Origin: Epibacterium ulvae
GTDB taxonomy: Bacteria > Pseudomonadota > Alphaproteobacteria > Rhodobacterales > Rhodobacteraceae
Direction of reading: 5' to 3'
Length of the DNA: 64,000 bases
NCBI RefSeq assembly: GCF_900102795.1
Contig: NZ_FMWG01000007.1
Span: 62,001-126,000, forward strand
The notes beneath the pieces were generated by a model that saw nothing but the letters and a program-made list of their open reading frames with translations, did no database searches and was not told where the DNA came from. A program made the position numbers and the translations under genes. Shown here in pieces: positions 1 through 8,646 of this stretch. Each line of letters opens with the position of its first letter. Within the stretch, counting starts at the first letter, position 1.

Positions 1-76
1 TGCCGATAAATCAATTGGCCTTGAGGATCCCGGAATGGCTGCCATCGTCCGGCTGCTCGAGGCATTGCATCCGTAA
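1..76 (+). CDS. 3' end of a truncated gene, unidentified
   Basis: An open frame runs from the window edge (frame starting at base 2) to a TAA at 74-76. It encodes about 24 residues ending in LLEALHP. Codon choice is ordinary for this genome and the next bases turn AT-rich, which fits the end of a gene. The fragment is too short to assign a family, and the start lies outside the window. Confidence 0.4.
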   Translation, partial: ADKSIGLEDPGMAAIVRLLEALHP

Positions 77-1085
77 TCGAGAATTTGCAATTCCCAAAAT
101 TTGCGGTGCGCACACAACGCGCCGCTTTTTTTGAGTAGCTTGCTCACTATGCATATGAATTTCTTACTAACCCTCGCTCCATGACGGATACGATGGAATA
201 GAAATTCTCGGTGTTCAGAAATTCAATTTGTCACGCACAGTTCTAATCAGGAGATCTTCTGTTTTCGCACGGTAGCACATAGCAGTAATACGGGCGGTGC
301 TTGCAGCATCGGAACAAGGCACTGAGCGTCTGACATAGCCGTTTTTACTACGTTCAGCTTTCCGCAAAAGCAATATTCAGCCTATGCATCCATGGTAAAA
401 GTGGGCTCAAACCGGCGTTGCGGCTATTAAACAGCCGCGGCTGCCTCAAAGCGAACCGGGTGAGCCAAAATGCTTTAGTTCCGGCATATTTCCGCAAGGA
501 GAGGCAATTTTGGACTTTTGCGGCGCGCCTCCCAGTATCCCAATCGTCACACCGATCTGGCACCCCCCCGGCAATCGTTGCGCCTTGTCCTTACAAAACC
601 TCCACCTGCCGAAGCTTTGATACACTCTCTTCGGGCTTTTCTCCTTTCCCAGCAATCGCTGATCCTCCAATTTGGGGGATATCCGATCCCAGTTGGTGGA
701 CCACTTTCAGGGCGCCACTCCAATAGCACTTCTTAGGAAACGATAGCATCTGACATTGGTTACGATCCCCATATGGCAAAGGCATTACGACCAAGTATCA
801 GCGATCTTGAGGTCCTCATGTCGCTGCACTGGAAATATTCGCAGACAACAAGGAAATTGAAGCAACAATTCATACGTTATCGAGGAAGAGTTCTTCCGCA
901 GAAATCACTCCAAGTGGCGGCCGTCATCTCAGCTTCGGGCCGATAGCCTGCTTTCTAAACCTAGCCCCACTTTAAGCCTAACCTGTTCACCCGTGAGTGT
1001 AATCCGCCTTATCATCATTGCTTGAATGCGATTGGAACTTACTGCGGCACGTCCGCTTAATTTTTATTGGCGATAAAGCTTGAGC
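77..1085. other. About 1 kb without a convincing gene
   Basis: Only short overlapping frames of 60-102 codons occur here, on both strands, and none has a good ribosome-binding site or recognisable motif. The stretch 354-794 is richer in GC than its flanks and may be a decayed gene or mobile-element remnant, but no coding frame can be followed. Upstream signals for whatever lies left of the window could also be here; none was identified. Confidence 0.5.
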
Positions 1086-2933
1086 CTAGGCGATACGAGA
1101 GCTCTTGGGGCGGGGTTTGCGAAGCGCTTCACGAGAATAAATAGGACAGCCTTTTTTGTTTATTGAAATTGACAACATCGCCTCAAGTGTAAAATAGGCG
1201 CGCAAAATTCTGAGCACCAGATATTCAGGTAAAAACAACACTGCAAAGGGGCGCCCCAACAAACAGGCGCATAAGGTGGCCATGATCGCAGGTGCCCCGA
1301 TAAAAACAGCAACCAAAGCTTGCCAAGACAATATGTTAAAGCTGTCATAAACGGTAAAATATTCAATCACACCAAACAATGCCAAAGGGATCATCATTGC
1401 CCGTCGCGCTGAATTGACCAGCATATAAGGCAGCGTGATCTTCCCCCGAATGCTCGCTTGCGGAGCATATAACAGATCCCTGCAACGCGCCGAGATATGA
1501 AACACTGAACGGAACCAGCGTGTTCGTTGCTCTCGCATGTGTTTATAGGTTGCTGGCACTTCGGAGAGGTAGCGCGCAGATGGGTCGACCAAAAGTTTGT
1601 ATCCAGACTCTCCCGCGCGCAATGAGATATCTGTGTCTTCTCCGTTCATCCCAGCAACAAATCCCCCCAAGCTGCGCGGAATTTCAGTCCTATAAACAGA
1701 AAACATGCCTGGTATCCCTACGACCGAATTAATCGCAGAAAAGGCCACTGAGTAGAATCCGTGTTTCACTGCAACTTCTAAAAACCGAGCACGATCAAAC
1801 AAGCCACCACCCGGAGGCAAGGGCAGCCCTCCAACGACGCCGACAGTGGGATCAACAAAATGGCGTAAAGCACGATTAAATGCCTGTGGATGCAGTTGTG
1901 TGTCAGCATCGACCCGAACGCAAAAATCCGTCTGGACCATGTCCAGCCCTTTATTCAAAGCATTTGCTTTACCCGGCTGCGGTACATCAATGACTTCCCC
2001 AGTCAGCACAGAACACTGCGAAAGCGCGTATTCGGCAACTTGTTGGGTTTGATCGACGGAACCGTTGTTCATCACCAGCAATCGAACACGCCCGGCATAA
2101 GCAGCGGCGGCACTATCCATAGCTTTGATCGTTTCAGTGATAATATGTTCTTCGTTATGAGCCGGAACAAACACGGTTAAATCTGGGCTAAACGTCGACT
2201 TACGCGCCATCTGCGCTTCGACAACTGCACCCAGATAAAGCAGGATAAAAAATAGGGGGAGAAACAAGAAAACCCCCGGGCCAATCCCACCCAAAAGGCT
2301 GACATTTCTCAATCTTGCTTCAACAGGTAGATTTAGTGACCCGATATACCAGGCAAAAACACCCGCAATAGACGCAACAAAGAGAAGCCGCGCGGCAATG
2401 AGCCGTGTCTGAGCACTGTCAATGTTCAGCGGGAGACGGGATGGCATTTCGCCATGTTCGAGAAGCTTGAAAGAAAAGATCGCAAACCCGATCAAACCCG
2501 ATGCGATTTCAACAATATGCAGGGTAAAAATAATTCCAAATCCTGCAAAAACCAATGTTAACAACAAGTCCAACGCGAGGCAGAACAGAAAATATGTCGC
2601 CACCAGATCCGCGGTTATGGTTAGTTTGCGTTTCCACCGCGGATCGCAGGACATCCCAAACGCAACAAGAAAACTGAACAGGAAAATTCGAACAGGTATC
2701 GCATGTCCCCCAGTTGCCGGGGCAAAGATAATGTCATTGTGCAGGAAGTAGGCGTTCAATAGCGGCAGGTTATTGAGCAGCCACAGCAAAACAAAAGCAA
2801 CCAAGCAAAAAATCAGCAAGAGCACGGGCGCCCGCCACGGCGAAACTTTTTCGGCAAAACGCCGTGGCGCACTGTCTACAGACCAGTAAGTCTCATTGTC
2901 TTTTTTAGCGGTTGTGCTGTCCTGCTGCGCCAC
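1086..2933 (-). CDS. Processive family 2 glycosyltransferase (cellulose/hyaluronan-synthase-like), membrane protein
   Basis: The 615-residue protein has several hydrophobic segments in the first 240 residues. A cytosolic GT2 domain follows, with PAHNEE near the start, DADTQ (the DxD metal/nucleotide site), GEDTD (catalytic base region) and QRTRW, the Q(Q/R)xRW signature of processive synthases. More membrane segments follow at the C-terminus. Such enzymes polymerise a UDP-sugar and pass the chain through their own membrane channel. No C-terminal PilZ domain is seen, so the c-di-GMP control known from BcsA is not evident. The GTG start lies directly after the TGA of the upstream BcsB-like gene, suggesting coupled translation. 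The sugar cannot be told from sequence; the neighbouring sulfoquinovose-synthase-like gene hints at an unusual one. Confidence 0.85.
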   Translation of the reverse strand: MAQQDSTTAKKDNETYWSVDSAPRRFAEKVSPWRAPVLLLIFCLVAFVLLWLLNNLPLLNAYFLHNDIIFAPATGGHAIPVRIFLFSFLVAFGMSCDPRWKRKLTITADLVATYFLFCLALDLLLTLVFAGFGIIFTLHIVEIASGLIGFAIFSFKLLEHGEMPSRLPLNIDSAQTRLIAARLLFVASIAGVFAWYIGSLNLPVEARLRNVSLLGGIGPGVFLFLPLFFILLYLGAVVEAQMARKSTFSPDLTVFVPAHNEEHIITETIKAMDSAAAAYAGRVRLLVMNNGSVDQTQQVAEYALSQCSVLTGEVIDVPQPGKANALNKGLDMVQTDFCVRVDADTQLHPQAFNRALRHFVDPTVGVVGGLPLPPGGGLFDRARFLEVAVKHGFYSVAFSAINSVVGIPGMFSVYRTEIPRSLGGFVAGMNGEDTDISLRAGESGYKLLVDPSARYLSEVPATYKHMREQRTRWFRSVFHISARCRDLLYAPQASIRGKITLPYMLVNSARRAMMIPLALFGVIEYFTVYDSFNILSWQALVAVFIGAPAIMATLCACLLGRPFAVLFLPEYLVLRILRAYFTLEAMLSISINKKGCPIYSREALRKPRPKSSRIA

Positions 2934-4508
2934 TCACGCACCCTTTGCAACGCGTGAGGTCACAAGCAACAGCGAACGCGGCATGTGTCTAATAGGCAAC
3001 TTGGCTGCTTCGGTCTTGGATACAACAACAAGCCGGTTGTTATCCTCACGCGCCAGATAAACAAGCCAGCTAACACTCTCACCTGCTTCGGTAAGAACAC
3101 TTGGCAATTTGTCTGGAGTGATCACTGAAACCCGTGTTTCTGCGGTTTCGTCCCCCGCAGAAAATTGCATGTCAAACCCCAGTGCTGACAGCCCCTTTAA
3201 GGTTTCAAATGCAATTTGTGCATCATACGTCGAAACCGCAGATGGGACCAGAAGCGCTACCTTACCGCTGAGAGCAGCACGTAAGTTTCGCGTAGCGGCA
3301 GCCTGATCTGTTTTTTCATCCAAAACAATATCAGCTCGGCGGACATCAACAACAGAAGGCACACCAGTTGCGCATAAATTCTGATGCTCTGCGCCGCTTT
3401 GCATGGTCACTGTCACGAAATTTTCGCTCGCAAGATAGCTGTTGGGCAAAGCGATACGCTGTTGAAACACCCCTGTGTGTGCCGATGTTCTCTCTGCGTG
3501 CACCAGCCGATCATTGAGAAAAACCGAGATCAGCCATGAAGCGTCATTCTGTTCTGCTGATACATATTGCATCTCCAGGTCAAGCGCCTTCACCTGCCCG
3601 TCGAGCGTTGCAAGATCAAACGGCATGCGAAAACGCGTTTCACGCTCAAACGTCTGCGCGCGACGCTGGCCCAGACCGACCGCTAGATCTGTATACTCGC
3701 GGTCTATACCGGCTTCAAAATCAGGCAATTGCGCATCCAATGCGGCAATATCATCCGAGGTCAAAGCAAATTCACCGCTCTGGGCCTCAACGAACAAAAG
3801 ATCCCGGTCGTTTTGATGCAAACGATGAGCAAGACCCAGAGTCTTAGCTTGATCAACGACAGTCTGACTAGGCCATATCAGCCTTGTCGGGGCACCAGCG
3901 AGCAACAACTTGTCCAGTGGATTGGTCACGACGTCGTTAAGCTGAAGCTTGAGATGAGAACTGGGCAACACCTGAAGTGCAACACCACCGTTCCATTCCG
4001 CAGTACATGCAACTTGCGGCGTGCGCCCCTCAATAGACAATGAAACAGTAAGTTGATCCGATGCCAGCTCACGTGTGTTCAGCGGCATGACAAGTTTGCG
4101 TTGAATTCTACCTTCGTCGAGTGCGAGTGCCGTTCTACGCACACCATTTACGGAGATCCGCAACACTCCTTCGGCGCCTTCGTTCAGCTCTCCTGCAAGC
4201 TCAAGCAGAATTTCACCTGATCGCGCCAAAACACTGGTTGGCATATCAAAACGCGCCCGCGCAAAATCGGGAAAGCTGGTCAGCGTAGTTAAGGTTCCTC
4301 CTTCACGCATCGCAATCGTTGCAAGTCCTGCAGTCAGATTTTCAGGTTCTAGACCCGCTGCCGGTGCGTCAATCACCGCAAAGTCACGGGGCAGCAGATT
4401 CTCAACGCTCTCGGTCAGGTGGTTGGTGATCTCATGGCGACGCTCATAACCAAAGACCAAAGCCGTCAAGAGGATCACACATAAAGCAACAACCCCAAGA
4501 AGCCGCAT
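2934..4508 (-). CDS. BcsB-like periplasmic partner of the synthase
   Basis: This 524-residue protein starts with a hydrophobic segment (about residues 3-20: signal peptide or anchor) and continues as a periplasmic protein. It contains SVNG and an AEWNGG segment near residues 160-175, resembling the carbohydrate-binding and flavodoxin-like repeats of cellulose-synthase subunit BcsB. BcsB proteins are usually 700-800 residues with a C-terminal membrane anchor; here the protein is shorter and ends without an obvious membrane helix, so it may bind the synthase differently. It abuts the GT2 gene and presumably guides the nascent glycan through the periplasm. Family assignment is by overall layout and short motifs, so moderately sure. 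Confidence 0.7.
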   Translation of the reverse strand: MRLLGVVALCVILLTALVFGYERRHEITNHLTESVENLLPRDFAVIDAPAAGLEPENLTAGLATIAMREGGTLTTLTSFPDFARARFDMPTSVLARSGEILLELAGELNEGAEGVLRISVNGVRRTALALDEGRIQRKLVMPLNTRELASDQLTVSLSIEGRTPQVACTAEWNGGVALQVLPSSHLKLQLNDVVTNPLDKLLLAGAPTRLIWPSQTVVDQAKTLGLAHRLHQNDRDLLFVEAQSGEFALTSDDIAALDAQLPDFEAGIDREYTDLAVGLGQRRAQTFERETRFRMPFDLATLDGQVKALDLEMQYVSAEQNDASWLISVFLNDRLVHAERTSAHTGVFQQRIALPNSYLASENFVTVTMQSGAEHQNLCATGVPSVVDVRRADIVLDEKTDQAAATRNLRAALSGKVALLVPSAVSTYDAQIAFETLKGLSALGFDMQFSAGDETAETRVSVITPDKLPSVLTEAGESVSWLVYLAREDNNRLVVVSKTEAAKLPIRHMPRSLLLVTSRVAKGA

Positions 4509-4573
4509 GGCTTTCTCCTTAAATAACTTATGAAGCTGGTCGGTTCGTCAAGAACCCGATCAATGCATTTGGA

Positions 4574-5821
4574 TCACGCAGCTTTACCTGACCCTACCCG
4601 CAACTTAAAGCGTTTCTGCCCATGCCGCTTCACAACGAGACCCGGTTTCTGCTCATCGGTCCAAATTGACTTGCTTGCGATCGTTTCAGTGCGCGCTCTA
4701 TGGCTATATGTCTTTGCGATTTCAACCGTTTCGCTAAGCAACCCCTGTGCCAATGTGGTCGGATTTAAACCGAGATCAAGAAAGGTCTTATTGGAGACTT
4801 TTAGGTCGTTCTCTGCCGCTTCTTTCCGGGGATTGTTCACATAGGCCAGCTCAGTATTTGTGACACGTGCGACCAATTTTGCGAGGTCACGCACACGGTG
4901 CGTTTCGGTCATTTGATTCAGGATCTGAACCTTCCCATCTGGCAATGGCGGGTTTTCAAGCGCCATTGCAATACAACGCACCGTATCCTGAATATGGATA
5001 AAGGCCCGTGTCTGCCCTCCGGTTCCATGCACCGTAAGCGGATGCCCCAACGCAGCCTGCATCAGAAAGCGGTTTAACACGGTTCCATAGTCACCGTCGT
5101 AATCAAAACGGTTGATCAATCTTTGATCCAGTCGCGTTTCTGAAGTTTGGGTTCCCCAGACGATGCCCTGATGCAAGTCAGTAATGCGCAAATCATTGTT
5201 CTTTGCATAAAACTGGAATAACAGCTGATCCATAGATTTGGTCATGTGGTACACGCTGCCAGGGTTCGTAGGGTACAAGATATCCCGGTCAATCAACTTA
5301 TCATGGTCAGGAGACTGAACTTTTACGTTGAGATATCCCTCGGGAATTTCCAGCCCGTCTCCGTCATAACCATAGACCCCCATTGTTCCCAAATGAACTA
5401 TGTGCGGGTTGAGACCAAGTTCTGCTACCAGAGCAAGCAGATTATGCGTACCTGAAATATTGTTATCAACAGTATATAATTTCTCTGTCAGGCCGCGCAT
5501 GGAGTATGGCGCCGCGCGCTGCTCACCAAAATGAATGATTGCATCTGGACGATGTGCGGAAAGCACATTTTGCAATCCATCCACATCGCGCGCGATGTCC
5601 AATTCCACAAATTCTATCGTCCGTTTCGTCACATCATGCCACGCCGCAATACGTTCTTGCGGTGAGGAAATAGGCGTCAAACTGTCCGTACCCATCTCCT
5701 GATCAATGCGACGTCGAGACAGATTGTCGACAATTACAACATCAAAGCCACACGCCGACAAATGCAACGATGTTGGCCAGCCACAAAACCCGTCACCACC
5801 CAGAATCAATACTTTCGCCAT
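4574..5821 (-). CDS. UDP-sulfoquinovose synthase-like NAD-dependent epimerase/dehydratase
   Basis: The 415-residue protein is an extended SDR enzyme of the SqdB/SQD1 type. It has an N-terminal GGDGFCGWPT nucleotide-binding loop, the IVDNLSRR segment, HFGEQRAAPYSM, LGTMGVYG and the catalytic YHMTK (YxxxK). These segments match the family that makes UDP-sulfoquinovose from UDP-glucose and sulfite. Known bacterial sqd genes serve sulfolipid synthesis beside sqdC/sqdD, which are absent here. Instead it lies 65 bases upstream of the BcsB-like and GT2 genes. The likely inference is that it supplies a sulfonated sugar for the polysaccharide. A related nucleotide-sugar substrate is possible, so no symbol is given. 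Confidence 0.8.
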   Translation of the reverse strand: MAKVLILGGDGFCGWPTSLHLSACGFDVVIVDNLSRRRIDQEMGTDSLTPISSPQERIAAWHDVTKRTIEFVELDIARDVDGLQNVLSAHRPDAIIHFGEQRAAPYSMRGLTEKLYTVDNNISGTHNLLALVAELGLNPHIVHLGTMGVYGYDGDGLEIPEGYLNVKVQSPDHDKLIDRDILYPTNPGSVYHMTKSMDQLLFQFYAKNNDLRITDLHQGIVWGTQTSETRLDQRLINRFDYDGDYGTVLNRFLMQAALGHPLTVHGTGGQTRAFIHIQDTVRCIAMALENPPLPDGKVQILNQMTETHRVRDLAKLVARVTNTELAYVNNPRKEAAENDLKVSNKTFLDLGLNPTTLAQGLLSETVEIAKTYSHRARTETIASKSIWTDEQKPGLVVKRHGQKRFKLRVGSGKAA

Positions 5822-6035
5822 GTATCTGCTCTCCGCTTTTTTGTCGCGACATGTTATTTAGTAGGATTTTTATACAACAAACTAGAACGGGAAAAATTCG
5901 CTCAGAAGATCATATCTAATATACCAAACGGATAGAGATCAGTATCGAGACAGAGAGCTATTCTGTAAAAATATTTTAAAAACAAAAGATTACAAAACAC
6001 TCAACCCCTACCCATAAGATCACATGGCACGTGCT

Positions 6036-6989
6036 TCACCTAAGTGTTACCTCAATTCCAAGACGTAACGTCACGCCCTGATAGTCTCTCACAGGAATAT
6101 TTGACCGATTTGTCTCCCAGCCAACTGCAGCAAAGAATGCAGTGTCGAGGCTGTAGGCCTTGCGGAGTTCAACTTCAAATGCTGTACGCGTGTCATTGCG
6201 TTCGATCGGGAAGACCGCCGAAAACACATCTTTGTAGTCGCGCACAAAAGCACGTGCGCTTGCATTCAACGTCACATCACTTCTCAATCGATATCGACTT
6301 TGCACGCGAATGCCAAATTCATCGTAACTAAAATTCTGACCTTCGGCATCACGCAAGTCGAAATAAGGTGTTACAGCGATTTGCTCCACCCGCCCCTGTG
6401 GCGGAGCCCAAGCATATCTAACGCTCCCAAACAGCTCGTTCTGATCAAACCCATCAAATGAGTTTGCCTCGTTCTGGTCACGATACCGATACCGCAACGT
6501 GTAGATGCTGGAACGCCCCCGCGCGTGCCTCACTCGCAGTGCCCCTTGCGCGGTGTAGCGAATAAAACGTTCATCCGGAAACCGGCTAAGACGCTCAATG
6601 CCGGTTCTCAGCCGGATCTGCTTGTCCCGTTCTGGTGTCAAGTTGAACCGATATTCACCAAACAATGAGAGACGCGCTTCGTTCAAATCGGTTTGACTTG
6701 GGAACAGGTTCACAGTGATCCCTGGATCCAAATAGATCTGACGCCCATCCGCATTTTGCCATTCAACCCTGCCCTGAGCAGACAGAGATGGTGAAAAGCG
6801 CAGTTCAGTCGCAGCAATATCGCTGCTTTGGTCAACAACACGTGCCGCCGTTCCCAACTGACCGACCAACCGAAGAGATGTTTTGGGCGGGCCAAACGTC
6901 TCTGCCGTTGCATATGTCCCTCCCGAAAGGATCACGGCCGCTATGCAAGAAAAACACATGTTGGAAATTACGTTTAAAGGCAATGGCAC
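6036..6989 (-). CDS. Predicted outer-membrane beta-barrel protein of the polysaccharide locus
   Basis: The 317-residue protein has an N-terminal signal sequence ending around ATA-E (residues 26-30). Alternating hydrophobic/polar strands rich in aromatic residues and arginine follow (RLRTG, TLRYRYRD, FDLRDAEG), and it ends in a strand finishing in LR. This is the pattern of an outer-membrane barrel. It is first in the locus and could be the exit pore for the glycan made by the downstream genes; that role is inferred from position only. The frame opens with GTG at 6989, but a GGAG sits only one base before it; a TTG at 6983 has the better seven-base spacing. An AT-rich gap of about 210 bases separates it from the sqdB-like gene. 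Confidence 0.6.
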   Translation of the reverse strand: MPLPLNVISNMCFSCIAAVILSGGTYATAETFGPPKTSLRLVGQLGTAARVVDQSSDIAATELRFSPSLSAQGRVEWQNADGRQIYLDPGITVNLFPSQTDLNEARLSLFGEYRFNLTPERDKQIRLRTGIERLSRFPDERFIRYTAQGALRVRHARGRSSIYTLRYRYRDQNEANSFDGFDQNELFGSVRYAWAPPQGRVEQIAVTPYFDLRDAEGQNFSYDEFGIRVQSRYRLRSDVTLNASARAFVRDYKDVFSAVFPIERNDTRTAFEVELRKAYSLDTAFFAAVGWETNRSNIPVRDYQGVTLRLGIEVTLR

Positions 6990-7129
6990 GCTCCTAAAGC
7001 ACGCGTCTGGCGCTATAAATTTGCCGCGATGCTGTCAACTACAATGAGATCAACACATGCAAGTAGTCCCTGCGGCGTCCTAACGTGGCTTGATCGTATG
7101 AAATGAGAGCCGAACGCATAGGTTTATAA

Positions 7130-7315
7130 TCAATTATCATTCAGGGTCGAAGGGCTTTCCAGATAGGCAACCACCAGTCGTTCGATAATTTTCTGCACGC
7201 TGGTATCTTCTTCAATCGCGCGGATTTTTAATGCTTTCAAAGTTTTACGATCCAACCGCAACGAGGTGTTCTTTTTGTCAGCCTCTTTTTTATCAGACGT
7301 TTTATCTTTGCCCAT
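7130..7315 (-). CDS. Small ribbon-helix-helix DNA-binding protein
   Basis: The protein has 61 residues: a lysine/aspartate-rich start, then NTSLRLDRKTLKALKIRAIEE, which fits the strand and first helix of a CopG/Arc-type ribbon-helix-helix fold, and a second helix (SVQKIIERLVVAYL). Such proteins bind DNA as dimers. The ATG at 7315 is preferred over the GTG one codon upstream because AGGA lies seven bases before it. No toxin gene overlaps it, so an antitoxin role is not supported. It diverges from pth across a 124-base gap. Confidence 0.7.
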   Translation of the reverse strand: MGKDKTSDKKEADKKNTSLRLDRKTLKALKIRAIEEDTSVQKIIERLVVAYLESPSTLNDN

Positions 7316-7439
7316 CACATATTCCTTTCATGACGTCAAAATCGCAGTTGCCTTAAACAAAGTCAAACAGCTGACCCCCTAGAATTTTTGCGCGACACAG
7401 GGCATTACCTTCAACAACACCCTTAACGTGAGACACCCT

Positions 7440-8120
7440 ATGAAGCTCTTTGTTGGCCTTGGAAACCCCGGTTCCAAATATGCAAGAAACCGCCACAACA
7501 TTGGGTTCATGGCCCTTGATGAGATTGCCTCTGCGCATGGTTTCAGCCCTTGGAAATCTAAATTTCAGGCAGAAATCTGCGATGGAACACTAGGTGACAG
7601 CAAAGTTTTGCTACTTAAACCACAGACCTTTATGAACAATTCTGGCCAATCCGTCGGCGAAGCCATGCGATTTTACAAGCTCACGCCCGCCGACGTTGTT
7701 GTCCTGCATGACGAATTGGATCTGGCACCCGGAAAATGTCGTGTCAAACAAGGCGGCGGTCATGCCGGTCACAACGGGTTACGCTCCATTCATGCGCATA
7801 TTGGCGCAGATTATGGGCGCGTGCGTTTGGGCATTGGGCACCCCGGACATAAAGACGCGGTTTCAGGATATGTACTGCGCGATTTTCCAAAAGCGGATGA
7901 AACGTGGCTTGATGATCTGATGCGTGGCATATCCGATGGAGCCGCGGCGCTTGCGGCCGGAGACGGCGGTAAATTCATGAATGCCGTTTCCTTGCGTGTG
8001 GCCCCGCCGCGCAGCTCAACCAGCAAACCAAAAGAGCAAAAAGCACAAAAGCCGGAAAACGCAGCATCAAAAGAAGATACCCGGTCGCCGATGGAAAAAC
8101 TGATGGATAAATTTCGTTAA
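7440..8120 (+). CDS. pth: Peptidyl-tRNA hydrolase
   Basis: Pth releases tRNA from peptidyl-tRNA that drops off the ribosome. The protein starts KLFVGLGNPGS and contains NRHNIGF with the catalytic histidine (about residue 19), FMNNSGQSV, the catalytic aspartate region VLHDELD and GGGHAGHNGLRS, all standard Pth motifs. It is 226 residues because of a lysine- and glutamine-rich tail after residue 190, longer than the roughly 190-residue E. coli enzyme. An in-frame GTG lies at 7428, but the family normally begins at the chosen ATG. The upstream rplY often found next to pth is absent here. Confidence 0.95.
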   Translation: MKLFVGLGNPGSKYARNRHNIGFMALDEIASAHGFSPWKSKFQAEICDGTLGDSKVLLLKPQTFMNNSGQSVGEAMRFYKLTPADVVVLHDELDLAPGKCRVKQGGGHAGHNGLRSIHAHIGADYGRVRLGIGHPGHKDAVSGYVLRDFPKADETWLDDLMRGISDGAAALAAGDGGKFMNAVSLRVAPPRSSTSKPKEQKAQKPENAASKEDTRSPMEKLMDKFR

Positions 8121-8182
8121 CCTCACGCATCTGAGGGCGTCATGGGCTTTCCTTGCCCAAAAAATGCGCTAGGCTTTTGCAC

Positions 8183-8566
8183 ATGGAAAAAGATCAAAGC
8201 ATCAATGTTCTGGGGCAGGCTCTTGCGCCCTGCTCCACTCGACCTCTGACGGGTTTCTTTCGTGACGGCCATTGTAATACCTGTGCCAGCGACACGGGCA
8301 GCCACACGGTGTGTGCCGTGATGACCGAAGAGTTCCTCGCTTATTCGAAATATGTCGGTAATGACCTGTCAACGCCGCAACCACAATTTGGCTTTGCAGG
8401 TCTAAAACCCGGAGACCAGTGGTGTCTGTGTGCGGCACGTTTTTTACAAGCCGCCGACGAAGGCTGCGCGCCGGACGTACATCTGGAAGCAACCCATCAG
8501 CGCGCATTGGACATTGTGCCAATGCACATTCTGGAACGCCACGCAGCCAAGCAAAGCGAATCTTAG
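8183..8566 (+). CDS. DUF2237 family protein
   Basis: The 127-residue cytosolic protein has the conserved features of DUF2237: NVLGQAL, a cysteine in APCS, TGFFRDGHCNTC, HTVCAVMTEEFL, GNDLSTP, GLKPGDQWCLCA and LEATHQ. The many conserved cysteines suggest metal binding or redox chemistry, but no biochemical function is known to me for the family. It follows pth by 62 bases and may be co-transcribed with it. The ATG at 8183 was chosen because conservation begins just after it; an upstream in-frame ATG at 8153 has no family support. Confidence 0.85.
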   Translation: MEKDQSINVLGQALAPCSTRPLTGFFRDGHCNTCASDTGSHTVCAVMTEEFLAYSKYVGNDLSTPQPQFGFAGLKPGDQWCLCAARFLQAADEGCAPDVHLEATHQRALDIVPMHILERHAAKQSES

Positions 8567-8580
8567 ATCAAAGACCGTTT

Positions 8581-8614
8581 CAAAGCAAAACGGCCCCGCA
8601 CAGGTGCAGGGCCG
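8581..8614 (-). terminator. Rho-independent terminator after trpB
   Basis: A GC-rich hairpin (8591-8614, arms GGCCC..GCA and TGC..GGGCC around a short loop) is followed on the minus strand by TTTTGCTTTG. It lies 33 bases past the trpB stop and between two convergent genes, so it may also slow plus-strand transcripts, although the T tract favours minus-strand termination. Confidence 0.7.
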
Positions 8615-8646
8615 CTTGAATAAATGAAATCTGCGCAAGGTCAGCC

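Noticed and set aside
1086-4508. Cellulose synthase bcsA-bcsB
   Set aside because: The synthase lacks a visible PilZ domain, the BcsB-like protein is short, and bcsC/bcsZ are missing; the product sugar is therefore left open.
7130-7315. Antitoxin of a toxin-antitoxin pair
   Set aside because: No toxin-like gene is adjacent on the same strand.
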